Source of the DNA: Lysobacterales bacterium
GTDB lineage: Bacteria > Pseudomonadota > Gammaproteobacteria > Xanthomonadales > Rhodanobacteraceae
NCBI GenBank assembly: GCA_017305055.1
Contig: JAFKMZ010000006.1
Coordinates: 90,829 to 154,828, forward strand
Length of the DNA: 64,000 nt
Direction of reading: 5' to 3'
Part shown: piece after piece, positions 20,295 through 29,692 of the stretch
How the letters are laid out: each line of letters begins with the position of its first letter
Numbering within the stretch: position 1 is the first letter of the stretch
Made by a program: the position numbers and the translations under genes
Notes under the pieces: model-generated
The model's input: the letters and a program-made list of their open reading frames with translations, nothing else
Told to the model about the DNA's origin: nothing
Database searches by the model: none

Positions 20295-21329
20295 CTATGG
20301 CCCAGGAGCCTGGTGGCCGTCGTCCTGCCGGGCGATTGCCGCCACGCCGAGCAGACCGGGCTCGGCCGCAGTCATGGCGGCGATCGGCACCTTGCGCACG
20401 ACATCGGCAAAACGCCCCTTGGCCTCGAAGCGGGTGACGAAGCCGCCGCGCTGCAGCCAGGGCAGCAGTACCGGCAACATGCCCCCGGTCAGATACACGC
20501 CATCCCAGGCACCAAGCGACAGCACCAGGTCCCCGGTCACGCTGCCGAAAATGCCGACCATCGTTTCCACCGCGCGCACGCAGCAAGGATCGCTGCCGGC
20601 ATTGGCACGCGCGGTGACATCCTCCGGTTGCAGCGGCTCGGCAGCCATGCCGGCGATGGCACACAGCGTCGTGTACACGTTGACCAGACCGCTGCCGCAC
20701 AGCACGCGCTCGTTGGAGACCCGCCCATGGCGTCTGGCCAGGTGCTGCAGCAGCTGGACTTCGGTCTGCGTGCCCGGTGCGAAGCCACTGTGGCCGCCTT
20801 CGGTTTCCAGCGTCTCCGGGCGACCCTTGCGTACCAGCAATGCGCCGATCCCGAGCCCCGTCCCCGGACCGATGACGGCAAAGGTCTGCGTGTCGCGTGC
20901 ACCTGGTGTCGGCAGCGCGTGGCCATCGAGCGCGAGCAGCTCGTCCCTGGCGAGCAGGGTGGGCGCCATGGACTGCGCGGCGAAATCGTTGACCAGACGT
21001 ACCGACTGCAGGGCCAGGCCGCGTTGCAGGGCGTGCGCGTCGATGGTCCACGCGTGGTTGGTGATCCTGACCGTCTGTTCCGCGCTGACCCGGCCCGCTG
21101 CGGCGACCAGCATGCTTTGTGGCTGCGCCCCGCTGTCGTCCAGGTATTGCCGGGTGGCGGCTTCCAGCGAGGGGTAGTCGGCGACGCGATAGCGCCGCAA
21201 GCTGCCGGCCTGCAGCGGCGTGGTGGCGGTGGGATCGCACGACGCGAAACGTACGTTGGTGCCACCCAGATCGACCAGCAGCGTGCCTGCGCAAGTCTGG
21301 TTGCCAGGGGTGGGAGTGGGGGGCGACAT
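20295..21329 (-). CDS. glk: Glk, glucokinase
   Basis: A 344-residue bacterial-type glucokinase. The ATP phosphate loop LLVDLGGTNVRFA is at residues 17-29, the second glycine-rich loop is GPGTGLGIGALL, the sugar-binding ETEGGHSGFAP follows, and the adenosine loop is near GVYLTGGMLP. It phosphorylates cytoplasmic glucose. It converges on the SNF2 helicase and diverges from hemB. The ATG at 21329 was chosen because it begins a plausible short leader just before the phosphate loop. Confidence 0.93.
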   Translation of the reverse strand: MSPPTPTPGNQTCAGTLLVDLGGTNVRFASCDPTATTPLQAGSLRRYRVADYPSLEAATRQYLDDSGAQPQSMLVAAAGRVSAEQTVRITNHAWTIDAHALQRGLALQSVRLVNDFAAQSMAPTLLARDELLALDGHALPTPGARDTQTFAVIGPGTGLGIGALLVRKGRPETLETEGGHSGFAPGTQTEVQLLQHLARRHGRVSNERVLCGSGLVNVYTTLCAIAGMAAEPLQPEDVTARANAGSDPCCVRAVETMVGIFGSVTGDLVLSLGAWDGVYLTGGMLPVLLPWLQRGGFVTRFEAKGRFADVVRKVPIAAMTAAEPGLLGVAAIARQDDGHQAPGP

Positions 21330-21463
21330 GTCCCTAGAGTGCCGCTTTGCTCCCTGGACGTCCATTCCTGGCCTGCCCCGATGCGCGGAGATGCCGGTGG
21401 CGTGGCGTCGCATGGCCGGGGGGTGGGGCGGTGCGCGCAGTACAATGGCGCCGTATCCATTGA

Positions 21464-22471
<1,008 letters not shown>

Positions 22472-22680
22472 GCGGGAGTTCCCGTGTGCCGGGCCGGCAC
22501 GGCCAATGCCACTGAGTCCGGTCCGGTAGCCTCGATTCGAGCCGCCTGACGCTCGTCATCATCAATACTTGCCGTCCCGATCGTCGACGGCCGGCCGGCC
22601 GCGGCATGCGCTGGCCGGTTCGTCGCCACTCCATGCGGCATGCAGCAGATGCGTCGTGAAAGGTTTCCCCGGCCCCGCAG

Positions 22681-24135
22681 TCAAGGCCTGGGCGTATCCG
22701 TCGGCCCCGCCTCCCAGCCGCCGCCGAGCGCGAGGAAGATGCGCACGCGGTCATTGGCCAGCGCCGTGTCGGAAGCAGCCAGTGCGGTCTCGGCGCTGGC
22801 CAGGCTGCGCTGCACGTCCAGCGCTTCCAGCTGCGATACCGTGCCACCCTGCAGCAGGCGCTGTTCCATGACGGCTGCCCTGTGGCTGTCGTCGCGCGCG
22901 GCACGCAGGCGCGCGTTGACGTCCAGGTCGTGTCCGTAGGTGGTCAGCGCGCTCTGTGCCTCGCGCAGCGAGTCCAGGACGACGCCATCGAAATGCGCCA
23001 GCGCGGCCTGTTGCGCCGCGCCGGCCTGGTCGATCTCCGCGCGGACGACGCGGGTGTTGGGAAAGGTCCACGAGATCAATGGGCCCAGGTCGAAATGCAG
23101 CGCGGAGCGGTCAGCCAGGGTGCTGATCTTGCGCGATGTGGTACCGATCGATGCCCCCAGGCTGACGCTGGGATACAGTTTGGCGGTGGTGACGCCGATG
23201 CCGGCGGTGGCAGCCGCGAGCTGGCGTTCGGCCTGGCGTATGTCGGGCCGGCGACGGATCAGGGCGGTGCCGTCGCCGACGGGTATGGGTTGCGCGAGGG
23301 TCGGGATGCGCTGGCAATGTGCGAGGTCTGCGGGATAGTCGTTCGGTGCGTTGCCGGTCAGCACCGCCAGCTGGTACAGCGCAGTCCGGCGCGCGCCCTC
23401 CAGTCCGGGCACGGCGGCCTGCAGCTGCGCGAGCAACGCGCGGGAGCGGGTGACGTCGAGTGGCGCGTACAAGCCGGCATGTGCGCCGCGTTCGGTCAGG
23501 GCGAGGCTCTGTGCCTGCAGGTCGGCCGAGTGCCGGGCCACCTGCAGGCTGGCCCCGGCCGCGCAGGCGTTCGTGTAGGCGCCCACGACGTTGGCCACGA
23601 CGGTGATGCGTGTCAGATCGGCAGCCGCAGCCTGGGCCTGGACGTCGGCCGCGGCGGCTTCGAGCTCGCGACGGATCCGCCCGACCACGTCCACCTCGTA
23701 GGAGACCCCGAAGCCTGCGTCGATCGACGGGTGCACGCCGGAGGTGGGTCCCACGCCGCCGTTCGAAACCTCACCCACCGCGAGGCCACCGCTGACGGTG
23801 GTCTGCACACCGGCCGCCGCTCGCGTCCCGCGTGCCAATGCGCGTGCCTGCTCCAGGTTGGCGGCGGCAACACGCAGATCGGTGTTGGCGGTGAGCGCCT
23901 GTCTGACCAGGGCATCGAGCCGGGGCTCGTGGTACAGCTGCCACCAGTCCTGGGTCAGCGGCGCGGCCGAGAACGCCGACGGATGCTCGCTGGTTTCGGC
24001 GAATGCGCCTGGCGGATGGTCCGCCAGGCTGCCTGGCAGGGGCGGTGGCGTGTAGTTCGGGCCGACGCTGGCGCAACCCGCCAGCAGGGAGAACGCGACG
24101 GGCCACAGTGCGTGGAAGGTCATGCCTGACGTCAT
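22681..24135 (-). CDS. NodT/OprM-type outer-membrane efflux lipoprotein
   Basis: A 484-residue outer membrane factor of the TolC/NodT family. The signal peptide ends in the lipobox LLAGC (Cys about residue 21), followed by the typical GPNYTPPPLP. Two outer-membrane efflux repeats follow, with RRRPDIRQAERQLAAATAGIG at the centre of the second repeat (read in parts). It forms the outer-membrane channel of a tripartite pump. Last gene of the marR operon; the ATG at 24135 overlaps the upstream TGA. Confidence 0.93.
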   Translation of the reverse strand: MTSGMTFHALWPVAFSLLAGCASVGPNYTPPPLPGSLADHPPGAFAETSEHPSAFSAAPLTQDWWQLYHEPRLDALVRQALTANTDLRVAAANLEQARALARGTRAAAGVQTTVSGGLAVGEVSNGGVGPTSGVHPSIDAGFGVSYEVDVVGRIRRELEAAAADVQAQAAAADLTRITVVANVVGAYTNACAAGASLQVARHSADLQAQSLALTERGAHAGLYAPLDVTRSRALLAQLQAAVPGLEGARRTALYQLAVLTGNAPNDYPADLAHCQRIPTLAQPIPVGDGTALIRRRPDIRQAERQLAAATAGIGVTTAKLYPSVSLGASIGTTSRKISTLADRSALHFDLGPLISWTFPNTRVVRAEIDQAGAAQQAALAHFDGVVLDSLREAQSALTTYGHDLDVNARLRAARDDSHRAAVMEQRLLQGGTVSQLEALDVQRSLASAETALAASDTALANDRVRIFLALGGGWEAGPTDTPRP

Positions 24136-25034
24136 GGGCGGATGCCGAACGGACCGCCCGTACCATCCAGCGTCACCGTGACGGTGCGTCCGGCGACCAG
24201 GTCGAAGCCCGCGGGCACCTTGTCGATGGCCACCCGGACCGGTACGCGCTGCGCCAGCCTTACCCAGTTGAAGGTCGGGTTGACGTTGGCCAGCAGCGTG
24301 CCCGCCGTCGTGCTGCGTTCGCTGTCGTTGATGCCCGCCGATATGCCGGCGACATGTCCCCGCAGTGGATGGTCGTAGCCCATGACCCGGATGGTCGCCT
24401 TGTCGCCGACGTGGATGCGCGCCAGCTTGGTCTCCTCGAAATATCCGGCGACATAGAAACTGTCGCTGTCGACCAGTGCCATGACCGCTTGTCCGGTGGT
24501 CGCGTAGTCGCCGGCGCGCAGCTGGAAATTGGTCACGATGCCGTTGGCCGGAGCACGTACCTGCGAACGCTCGAGGTTGATCTGCGCCAGATCGAGGTCG
24601 GCGACCGCCTGCGCGTACTGGGCGCGCGCAAGCTTCGCGGCGGATTCGCGGTCGGCAAGTTCCTGTTCGGGAACCACGCCGCGCAACTTCCGATAGCGGC
24701 GATTCTCGACATCGGCGGAATCCAGGGTGGCCTTGGCGGTTGCCAGCGTGGCCCTGGCCCGCTCGACTGCGTTGGCCAGGCGCACACGGTCGACTGTGAA
24801 CAGCAGCTCGCCGCGCCGGACGTGCTCGTCGTCATGCACCAGCACGCTGGCGACGCGCCCGGAGACGTCGGCGGCAAGCGGTATCACGTCGGCGCGGATC
24901 TTGCCGTCGCGGGTTTGCGGGGCATAGGTGTAGTACGTATAGATGTGCCACAGGACGAATGCGGCCAGCAGCGCAAGCAGCGCCGTGAGCGTCATCTTCA
25001 GGATCTGTGGCGCGATTTCTCGAACGGAGGTCAT
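24132..25034 (-). CDS. HlyD-family periplasmic adaptor (AaeA/EmrA-like)
   Basis: A 300-residue membrane fusion protein: one N-terminal membrane helix (about residues 12-32, LTALLALLAAFVLWHIY), the biotinyl-lipoyl-like start VIPLAADVSGRVASVLV, a short helical hairpin, and the beta-barrel domain (FYVAGYFEETKLARIHVGD). The adaptor should bridge the FUSC inner-membrane protein and the NodT channel. It lies 13 bases after the DUF1656 gene. The ATG at 25034 follows a GGAGGT-like site; upstream in-frame codons overlap that gene. Confidence 0.92.
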   Translation of the reverse strand: MTSVREIAPQILKMTLTALLALLAAFVLWHIYTYYTYAPQTRDGKIRADVIPLAADVSGRVASVLVHDDEHVRRGELLFTVDRVRLANAVERARATLATAKATLDSADVENRRYRKLRGVVPEQELADRESAAKLARAQYAQAVADLDLAQINLERSQVRAPANGIVTNFQLRAGDYATTGQAVMALVDSDSFYVAGYFEETKLARIHVGDKATIRVMGYDHPLRGHVAGISAGINDSERSTTAGTLLANVNPTFNWVRLAQRVPVRVAIDKVPAGFDLVAGRTVTVTLDGTGGPFGIRP

Positions 25035-25047
25035 GATCGGTTTGGTT

Positions 25048-25260
25048 TCAGCTCGTTGTGGCCATGCCCAGGGCGACGAAGGCGACGCCGACAAGCAGGA
25101 AGAACAGCGCGGTATCGAAGAGCGGCCGCTGCCATACGAAGCGATAGGCCCCGGTGGCGTGCAACAGCCTCGAGATCAGCAGGCGTGCGGCGAAGCCCGC
25201 GCCCAGGCACAGCAGCAGTGGCGATACGTAGATTCCGGCAATGTCGATCTCGCCGATCAT
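25048..25260 (-). CDS. DUF1656/AaeX-like small membrane protein
   Basis: A 70-residue protein with two membrane helices (about residues 10-30 and 48-67) separated by a basic loop (RLLISRLLHATGAYRF). It starts MIGEIDIAGIYVSPLLL, the pattern of the DUF1656/YtcA family that accompanies AaeAB-type pumps. It overlaps the FUSC stop (ATGA) and sits between the FUSC and HlyD genes. Function unknown; context suggests a pump accessory. Confidence 0.9.
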   Translation of the reverse strand: MIGEIDIAGIYVSPLLLCLGAGFAARLLISRLLHATGAYRFVWQRPLFDTALFFLLVGVAFVALGMATTS

Positions 25261-27179
25261 GGGTTCGAAGCCCAGGCCGTCGCGGGCCCAAAAAAGCCAA
25301 TACGCAGGCTGGCCAGCGACCGCAGTACGACGTGCTGGTCAGGGTGCGGCGCCTGCTGGTGTACTGCCGTCAAGGTCCGGTCGATCAGCGCCAGCAGCGT
25401 CGGCGTGGGTTCGTCCCGGCGGATCTGGCGACGGATTTCGGCCAGCAGATCCTCAGCCGCGATGCGCGCTTCACCCGACAGGCTGAGCGCGACCAGCCGC
25501 AAGCGCGCGACGCTGGCGCCGAAGCGCAGGGTGATGGCGGCAATGCGGTCCAGCGCGCGATTGATATAGGCATCGCGGTCGTAGTTGCTGGCGCGGCGGC
25601 TGAGTCGGATCACGTCATCCTGTTCCTGCCGGGCCAGGCGTGCGACGGTATGCGCCGGGCCGAGCGTGCGGAACAGGCTGCACAGGGCGAAGGCTGCGTA
25701 GATGCCGAACAGGTCGGCGAACATGGATTCGAGATAGGCACCGAAGTCCATGGGACTGTAGGCGCCCTGCAGGTTGATCGAGCTCAGGCCGAGGGCGAGC
25801 AGCAGCAGGGCCATCGGGTTGCTTGCCGCCCAGATGCCGAGCGGCAGCATGAACAGGCCCATGGCGATCACGAACGTCGGATAGTCCTGGGCCAGCGGAA
25901 GCAAGCCGTAGCTGAGAATGCCGACCGCGGCAAAGGCGAGCGTGGTGAACAGGCCGAATTTGGCGATGATCGGGCGCGGATCGTCACCGCTGCCGAAAAA
26001 GGCCAGGGCCACCGTCCCCAGCAGTACCGCGCCGGCACCGTACTGCCAGCCGGTCGCCCACCAGAAGCCGCACAGCACGGCATAGGCAACCAGGATGCCG
26101 CCGGCGATGCGCAGGGCCAGGCTCCAGTCGGGAGCCAGCGGGAACGGCACCGCCTGGCGCACCTTGCGTTCCAGGTCCGGCTCCAGCATCTCCCGACCGT
26201 CGAGTGCCGCGTCCAGCCTGCGCACTTCAGACCACAGCCGCAGGGTGTCGGCCATCAGGTCCGCCAAGGCACCGCGCATCACGCCGGACCAGATGGCGTC
26301 ACCGTCGGTGGCCAGCGGCAGGTGGCGCATGCGCTCCACCAGTTCGACGTGTCCTGAAGTGTCCTCGCCCAGCTGTTGCCTGGCCTCTTCCAACAGCGGT
26401 CTGACGATGGCGAGCTCGGCTGCGGAACTGACCGCCAGCCGCGACGTGATGGCGGAAAGCGTGGGCACCAGGCGCAGCAGCCGTTGCTGGATGGCCAGCG
26501 CCAGCTGGACGTCGCGCCGTGGCACCATCGGATCGTAGCGAAGCTGGCCGGTCAGCGTGGACAGCGCCGTGATGTCGGCAATGATCTTCAACCGGCCCTG
26601 TTCGGACACCACGTGGTCCGAGCGCCCGCTGAAGGCATCGTTCATCAGCGTCTCGATATCCGTCAGCCAGCCGTGCAACCGGCGTCGCAGGGTCGGCCCC
26701 AGCGAGCGCGGCACGATGACGCTGTCGACGATGGTCGCCACGATGATGCCCAGGCCGATCTCGCTGACCCGCGCCACCGCCGTGTCGAACATCGACTCGG
26801 CGTGGCTGGCGCCGGGAACGGCGACCAGCATCAGCGTGATGCCGAGCAGCCCGTAGCCGTATCCGCGCGGGGTGCGGTCGAGGATCGAGCAGACGAATGC
26901 CGCCGTGGCGACGATGCCGGCGCCGATGACGAGCAGCACCGGTACGCTGGCGAAAACGGCCGCCAATACCAGGGCGATGATGCCCCCGCAGGCGGTGCCG
27001 GTGAAACGGTAGACGGCCTTGGAACGAACCGCACCAGTCAGCGGGTTCATCACCACGCAGCAGGTGACGATGCACCAGTAGGGCTTCGGCAGGCCGATCC
27101 GGTCCGCGATGACGAACGCGACCATCGAGGCCAGGAACAGCTTGCCGGAGAAAAGCAGCGACAACGGTGTCAGCTTCAC
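25257..27179 (-). CDS. FUSC-family inner-membrane efflux protein (AaeB-like)
   Basis: A 640-residue protein with two membrane bundles, one at about residues 10-150 and one at about 355-490, each of several helices, separated by a cytoplasmic domain of about 200 residues, plus a cytoplasmic C-terminal domain. This is the FUSC/AaeB (aromatic acid exporter) layout. It starts with GTG at 27179, whose GTGA overlaps the marR TGA. With the HlyD and NodT proteins it should form a tripartite exporter for aromatic carboxylic acids or similar toxic compounds. Confidence 0.92.
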   Translation of the reverse strand: MKLTPLSLLFSGKLFLASMVAFVIADRIGLPKPYWCIVTCCVVMNPLTGAVRSKAVYRFTGTACGGIIALVLAAVFASVPVLLVIGAGIVATAAFVCSILDRTPRGYGYGLLGITLMLVAVPGASHAESMFDTAVARVSEIGLGIIVATIVDSVIVPRSLGPTLRRRLHGWLTDIETLMNDAFSGRSDHVVSEQGRLKIIADITALSTLTGQLRYDPMVPRRDVQLALAIQQRLLRLVPTLSAITSRLAVSSAAELAIVRPLLEEARQQLGEDTSGHVELVERMRHLPLATDGDAIWSGVMRGALADLMADTLRLWSEVRRLDAALDGREMLEPDLERKVRQAVPFPLAPDWSLALRIAGGILVAYAVLCGFWWATGWQYGAGAVLLGTVALAFFGSGDDPRPIIAKFGLFTTLAFAAVGILSYGLLPLAQDYPTFVIAMGLFMLPLGIWAASNPMALLLLALGLSSINLQGAYSPMDFGAYLESMFADLFGIYAAFALCSLFRTLGPAHTVARLARQEQDDVIRLSRRASNYDRDAYINRALDRIAAITLRFGASVARLRLVALSLSGEARIAAEDLLAEIRRQIRRDEPTPTLLALIDRTLTAVHQQAPHPDQHVVLRSLASLRIGFFGPATAWASNP

Positions 27180-27643
27180 TTGGGCGCGCGTCCTTCCGCG
27201 GCAATGAAGCAGTGTGCACGCTCCTCGAAGGCACGCAGCGTACGCGTGGCGATGTCGATGTCCTTTGCGGGGATGTCCTGCATCAGTGCCCTACGCAACG
27301 CCGTGAGCGACCGTTCCATTTTCATGGCCAGCCGACGGCCAGCCGGCAACAGGTAGATGCCCTTGATCCGGCGATTGCCTGGCATCACGCGCCGCTCCAG
27401 CAGCCTGGCCTCCTGCGCCTGGTCGAGCACGCGCACCATCGCCGCCGGATGCACGCCCACCTCCTCGGCGAGCACGTTCTGCTGCACGCCATCGCCCAGC
27501 CGCGAGACCAGCAGGATCGGCGTGGCCAGGGACACGGATATCCCGGAAACGGCCAATGCCGAGCCGGCGGCCTGGGTCCAGGCACGTTTCACAGGCTGCA
27601 ACGCGTTGGTGAGTGCGTAGAAGGAATCCGTCGTGGCGTTCAT
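27176..27643 (-). CDS. MarR-family transcriptional regulator of the efflux operon
   Basis: A 155-residue winged-helix regulator; the recognition region is about residues 60-110 (VLAEEVGVHPAAMVRVLDQAQEARLLERR) followed by the wing NRRIKGIYLLPAG. MarR proteins repress pump genes and are released by phenolic ligands, which fits the gene order marR-FUSC-DUF1656-HlyD-NodT. Its TGA overlaps the FUSC GTG. The ATG at 27643 was chosen because it has a purine-rich site upstream and starts at the first helix; a TTG at 27679 would add 12 residues. Confidence 0.9.
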   Translation of the reverse strand: MNATTDSFYALTNALQPVKRAWTQAAGSALAVSGISVSLATPILLVSRLGDGVQQNVLAEEVGVHPAAMVRVLDQAQEARLLERRVMPGNRRIKGIYLLPAGRRLAMKMERSLTALRRALMQDIPAKDIDIATRTLRAFEERAHCFIAAEGRAPK

Positions 27644-27700
27644 GGCTTGCCCAGCTTCCCGCAAGGTGCGGAAAGACAAATAATCAATAGTTGCCTTGTC

Positions 27701-28126
27701 AATTATACAGCGGAAAATCCGATAGCGGTCAAGGCCCGGCCGATCATGACCTGCTGATCGAGGTCGGGGGCGTGCCCGTCAATCCGGCGGACGTAAAAAT
27801 CCGGGGCCGCGGGACGCCGCCGGCAGGCCCGCCGCGTGTGTTTGGCCGGGATGCCGCGGGCGTGGTGCAGGCTGGCGGCAGGGTCCTCGGCTTCAACCCG
27901 GGCGATCGGGAGCAGTACGCCGGTGCCCACCGCTTCCCGGCAGCAAAGCCGGGCAGGTCGTGGACGAGCGCACCGTGCACCTCATGCCCGGGACGCTCTG
28001 CTTTGCCGAAGTGGCCGCGATGCCCTTGGACGGCGCCATCCACGCCAGTCGATGTTCGACACGGCGGTGGCGCGGGAACTGTTGTTCGATCGCCTGCGCG
28101 TGCGGCAGGCCAACCGGGGTCAGTAG
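27701..28126 (+). pseudogene. Remnant of an MDR zinc-type alcohol dehydrogenase/quinone oxidoreductase
   Basis: Three reading frames in a row spell the N-terminal part of a medium-chain dehydrogenase of the quinone oxidoreductase type. Frame one reads NYTAENPIAVKARP (27701-27742); the next DHDLLIEVGGVPVNPADVKI, then VFGRDAAGVVQAGGRVLGFNPGD; the third VVDERTVHLMPGTLCFAEVAAMPLDG; and a fourth ELLFDRL before a TAG at 28124. At least three frameshifts are needed, and the cofactor domain (about two thirds of the protein) is gone; the end overlaps gshA by 7 bases. Such genes often sit beside MarR regulators, so this may be the lost partner of the efflux operon. Confidence 0.8.
27702..27732 (-). promoter_or_regulatory. 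Promoter of the marR efflux operon
   Basis: On the minus strand TTGACC (27727-27732) and a perfect TATAAT (27702-27707) are separated by 19 bp, slightly long, about 60 bases before the marR ATG. The stretch 27680-27707 is unusually AT-rich for this genome and is a likely MarR operator. It coincides with the start of the decayed oxidoreductase gene on the other strand. Confidence 0.55.
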
Positions 28127-29490
28127 GCGAACTCGGTGAAGACCGGGTCCACGTTCCCCTGCCAGGGCCCGTGGAACAGCTCGAGCTTCTGCTCGGCCGG
28201 GGTCTGGTTGGACTCGACGATTCTCTGCAGCGGATCGAGGAAGATGGCCTCGTCGTTGCCCAGGGCGTTGAGCCGGGCGCGCCGACGCAGGCCGTGCTTG
28301 GCGATTTCCAGCGCCTGCGCGGCCAGCTCGCGGACGCTGGCCTTGCGGAACGGCAGCCTGAGCGCGTGCCTGGGCACGCCATCGCGCAAGGCGTGGCGCT
28401 CGTCGCGGGTGAAATCCTTGACCAGGTCCCAGGCCGCGTCCAGCGCCTCGTCGTCGTAGAGCAGGCCGACCCAGAACGCGGGCAGCGCACACAGGCGGTT
28501 CCATGGCCCGCCATCGGCGCCGCGCATCTCCAGGTACTGCTTGAGCCGCACTTCGGGAAATGCGGTGGTGAGGTGGTCGGCAAAGTCGGTCATGTTGGCG
28601 CGGATGCCGGGCAGCATCGGCAGTTCCCCGGCCATGAAGCGCTTGAAGTCCTGGCCGGCCAGGTCGACATAGCGGCCATGCTGCAGGCTGAAGTACATCG
28701 GCACGTCGAGCAGGTAGTCGACATAACGCTCGTAGCCGAAGCCGTCCTCGAACACGAAGTCGAGCATGCCGGTGCGTGCCGCGTCGGTGTCGGTCCAGAT
28801 ATGCGATCGATAGGACTGATAGCCGTTTGGACGTCCCTCGGTGAACGGCGAGTCGGCAAACAGCGCCGTGGCCACGGGTTGCAGGGCCAGACCTACGCGG
28901 AACTTCTTGACCATGTCCGCCTGGCTGCCGAAGTCCAGGTTGACCTGCACCGTGCAGGTGCGCGTCATCATGTCCAGGCCGAGCGAGCCGACCTTGGGCA
29001 TGTAGTCGCGCATGATCTGATAGCGGCCCTTGGGCATCCAGGGCATATCGTCACGGCGCCACTTGGGCTGGAAACCCATGCCCAGGAAGCCGATGCCGAG
29101 CGCCTCGGCCACCGAACGTACCTCTTTCAGGTGCCCGTTCACCTCGGCACAGGTCTGGTGCACGTTCTCCAGTGGCGCGCCGGACAGCTCGAGCTGGCCG
29201 GCGGGCTCCAGGGTGATGGCGGCCTTGTTCCGGGACAGGGCCACGGGGTTCTCGCCTTCGCGCGCGACGTCCCAGCCGTAACGCGTGGCCAGGGTTTCCA
29301 GCAGGAGCCTGATGCCGCGCTCACCCTCGAACGTCGGCGGCCGCAGGCTGTCGGTGAGGAAGCCGAACTTCTCGTGCTCGGTGCCGATGCGCCAGGCCTC
29401 GCGCGGCTTCTCGCCCGCCGCCAGGTAGTCGGCCAGCTGCCGGCGGCCACCAGTGATCGGGGTGTGCTTGACCGCACTGGGTATCGACAC
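28120..29490 (-). CDS. gshA: GshA, glutamate-cysteine ligase (plant-type, GCS2 family)
   Basis: A 456-residue enzyme of the plant/proteobacterial GCS2 type that makes gamma-glutamylcysteine, the first step of glutathione. Hallmarks: [12 protein letters not shown] (ATP/Glu site, about residue 37), [28 protein letters not shown] and the [18 protein letters not shown]-like loop (seen as [17 protein letters not shown]). The start is inferred as GTG at 29490, which follows a GAGG site and gives [19 protein letters not shown]; an in-frame GTG at 29520 is weaker. Alone on its transcript. Confidence 0.93.
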   Translation of the reverse strand: MSIPSAVKHTPITGGRRQLADYLAAGEKPREAWRIGTEHEKFGFLTDSLRPPTFEGERGIRLLLETLATRYGWDVAREGENPVALSRNKAAITLEPAGQLELSGAPLENVHQTCAEVNGHLKEVRSVAEALGIGFLGMGFQPKWRRDDMPWMPKGRYQIMRDYMPKVGSLGLDMMTRTCTVQVNLDFGSQADMVKKFRVGLALQPVATALFADSPFTEGRPNGYQSYRSHIWTDTDAARTGMLDFVFEDGFGYERYVDYLLDVPMYFSLQHGRYVDLAGQDFKRFMAGELPMLPGIRANMTDFADHLTTAFPEVRLKQYLEMRGADGGPWNRLCALPAFWVGLLYDDEALDAAWDLVKDFTRDERHALRDGVPRHALRLPFRKASVRELAAQALEIAKHGLRRRARLNALGNDEAIFLDPLQRIVESNQTPAEQKLELFHGPWQGNVDPVFTEFAY

Positions 29491-29692
29491 GGGCCATGCC
29501 TCACGAGGGGTGCGAACCACTATGGGGTTGCCGCATGGCGACCAAAAGGGTTGGCGAAGATTTATTGTACGACGCAGTATCGCGGGTGGCGCGGAAACGA
29601 CCAGTCCGGCACAAGGCCGGCCCGCTCAGGAACCCGCATCGGGCCTGGCCGGCTCTTGGTATTCCCTATTCCGATTCCCCATTCACGGCTCT

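Noticed and set aside
29640-29692. Repeated ATTCC units after rho
   Set aside because: Too short and irregular to call a repeat family; no hairpin or T-run for a terminator.
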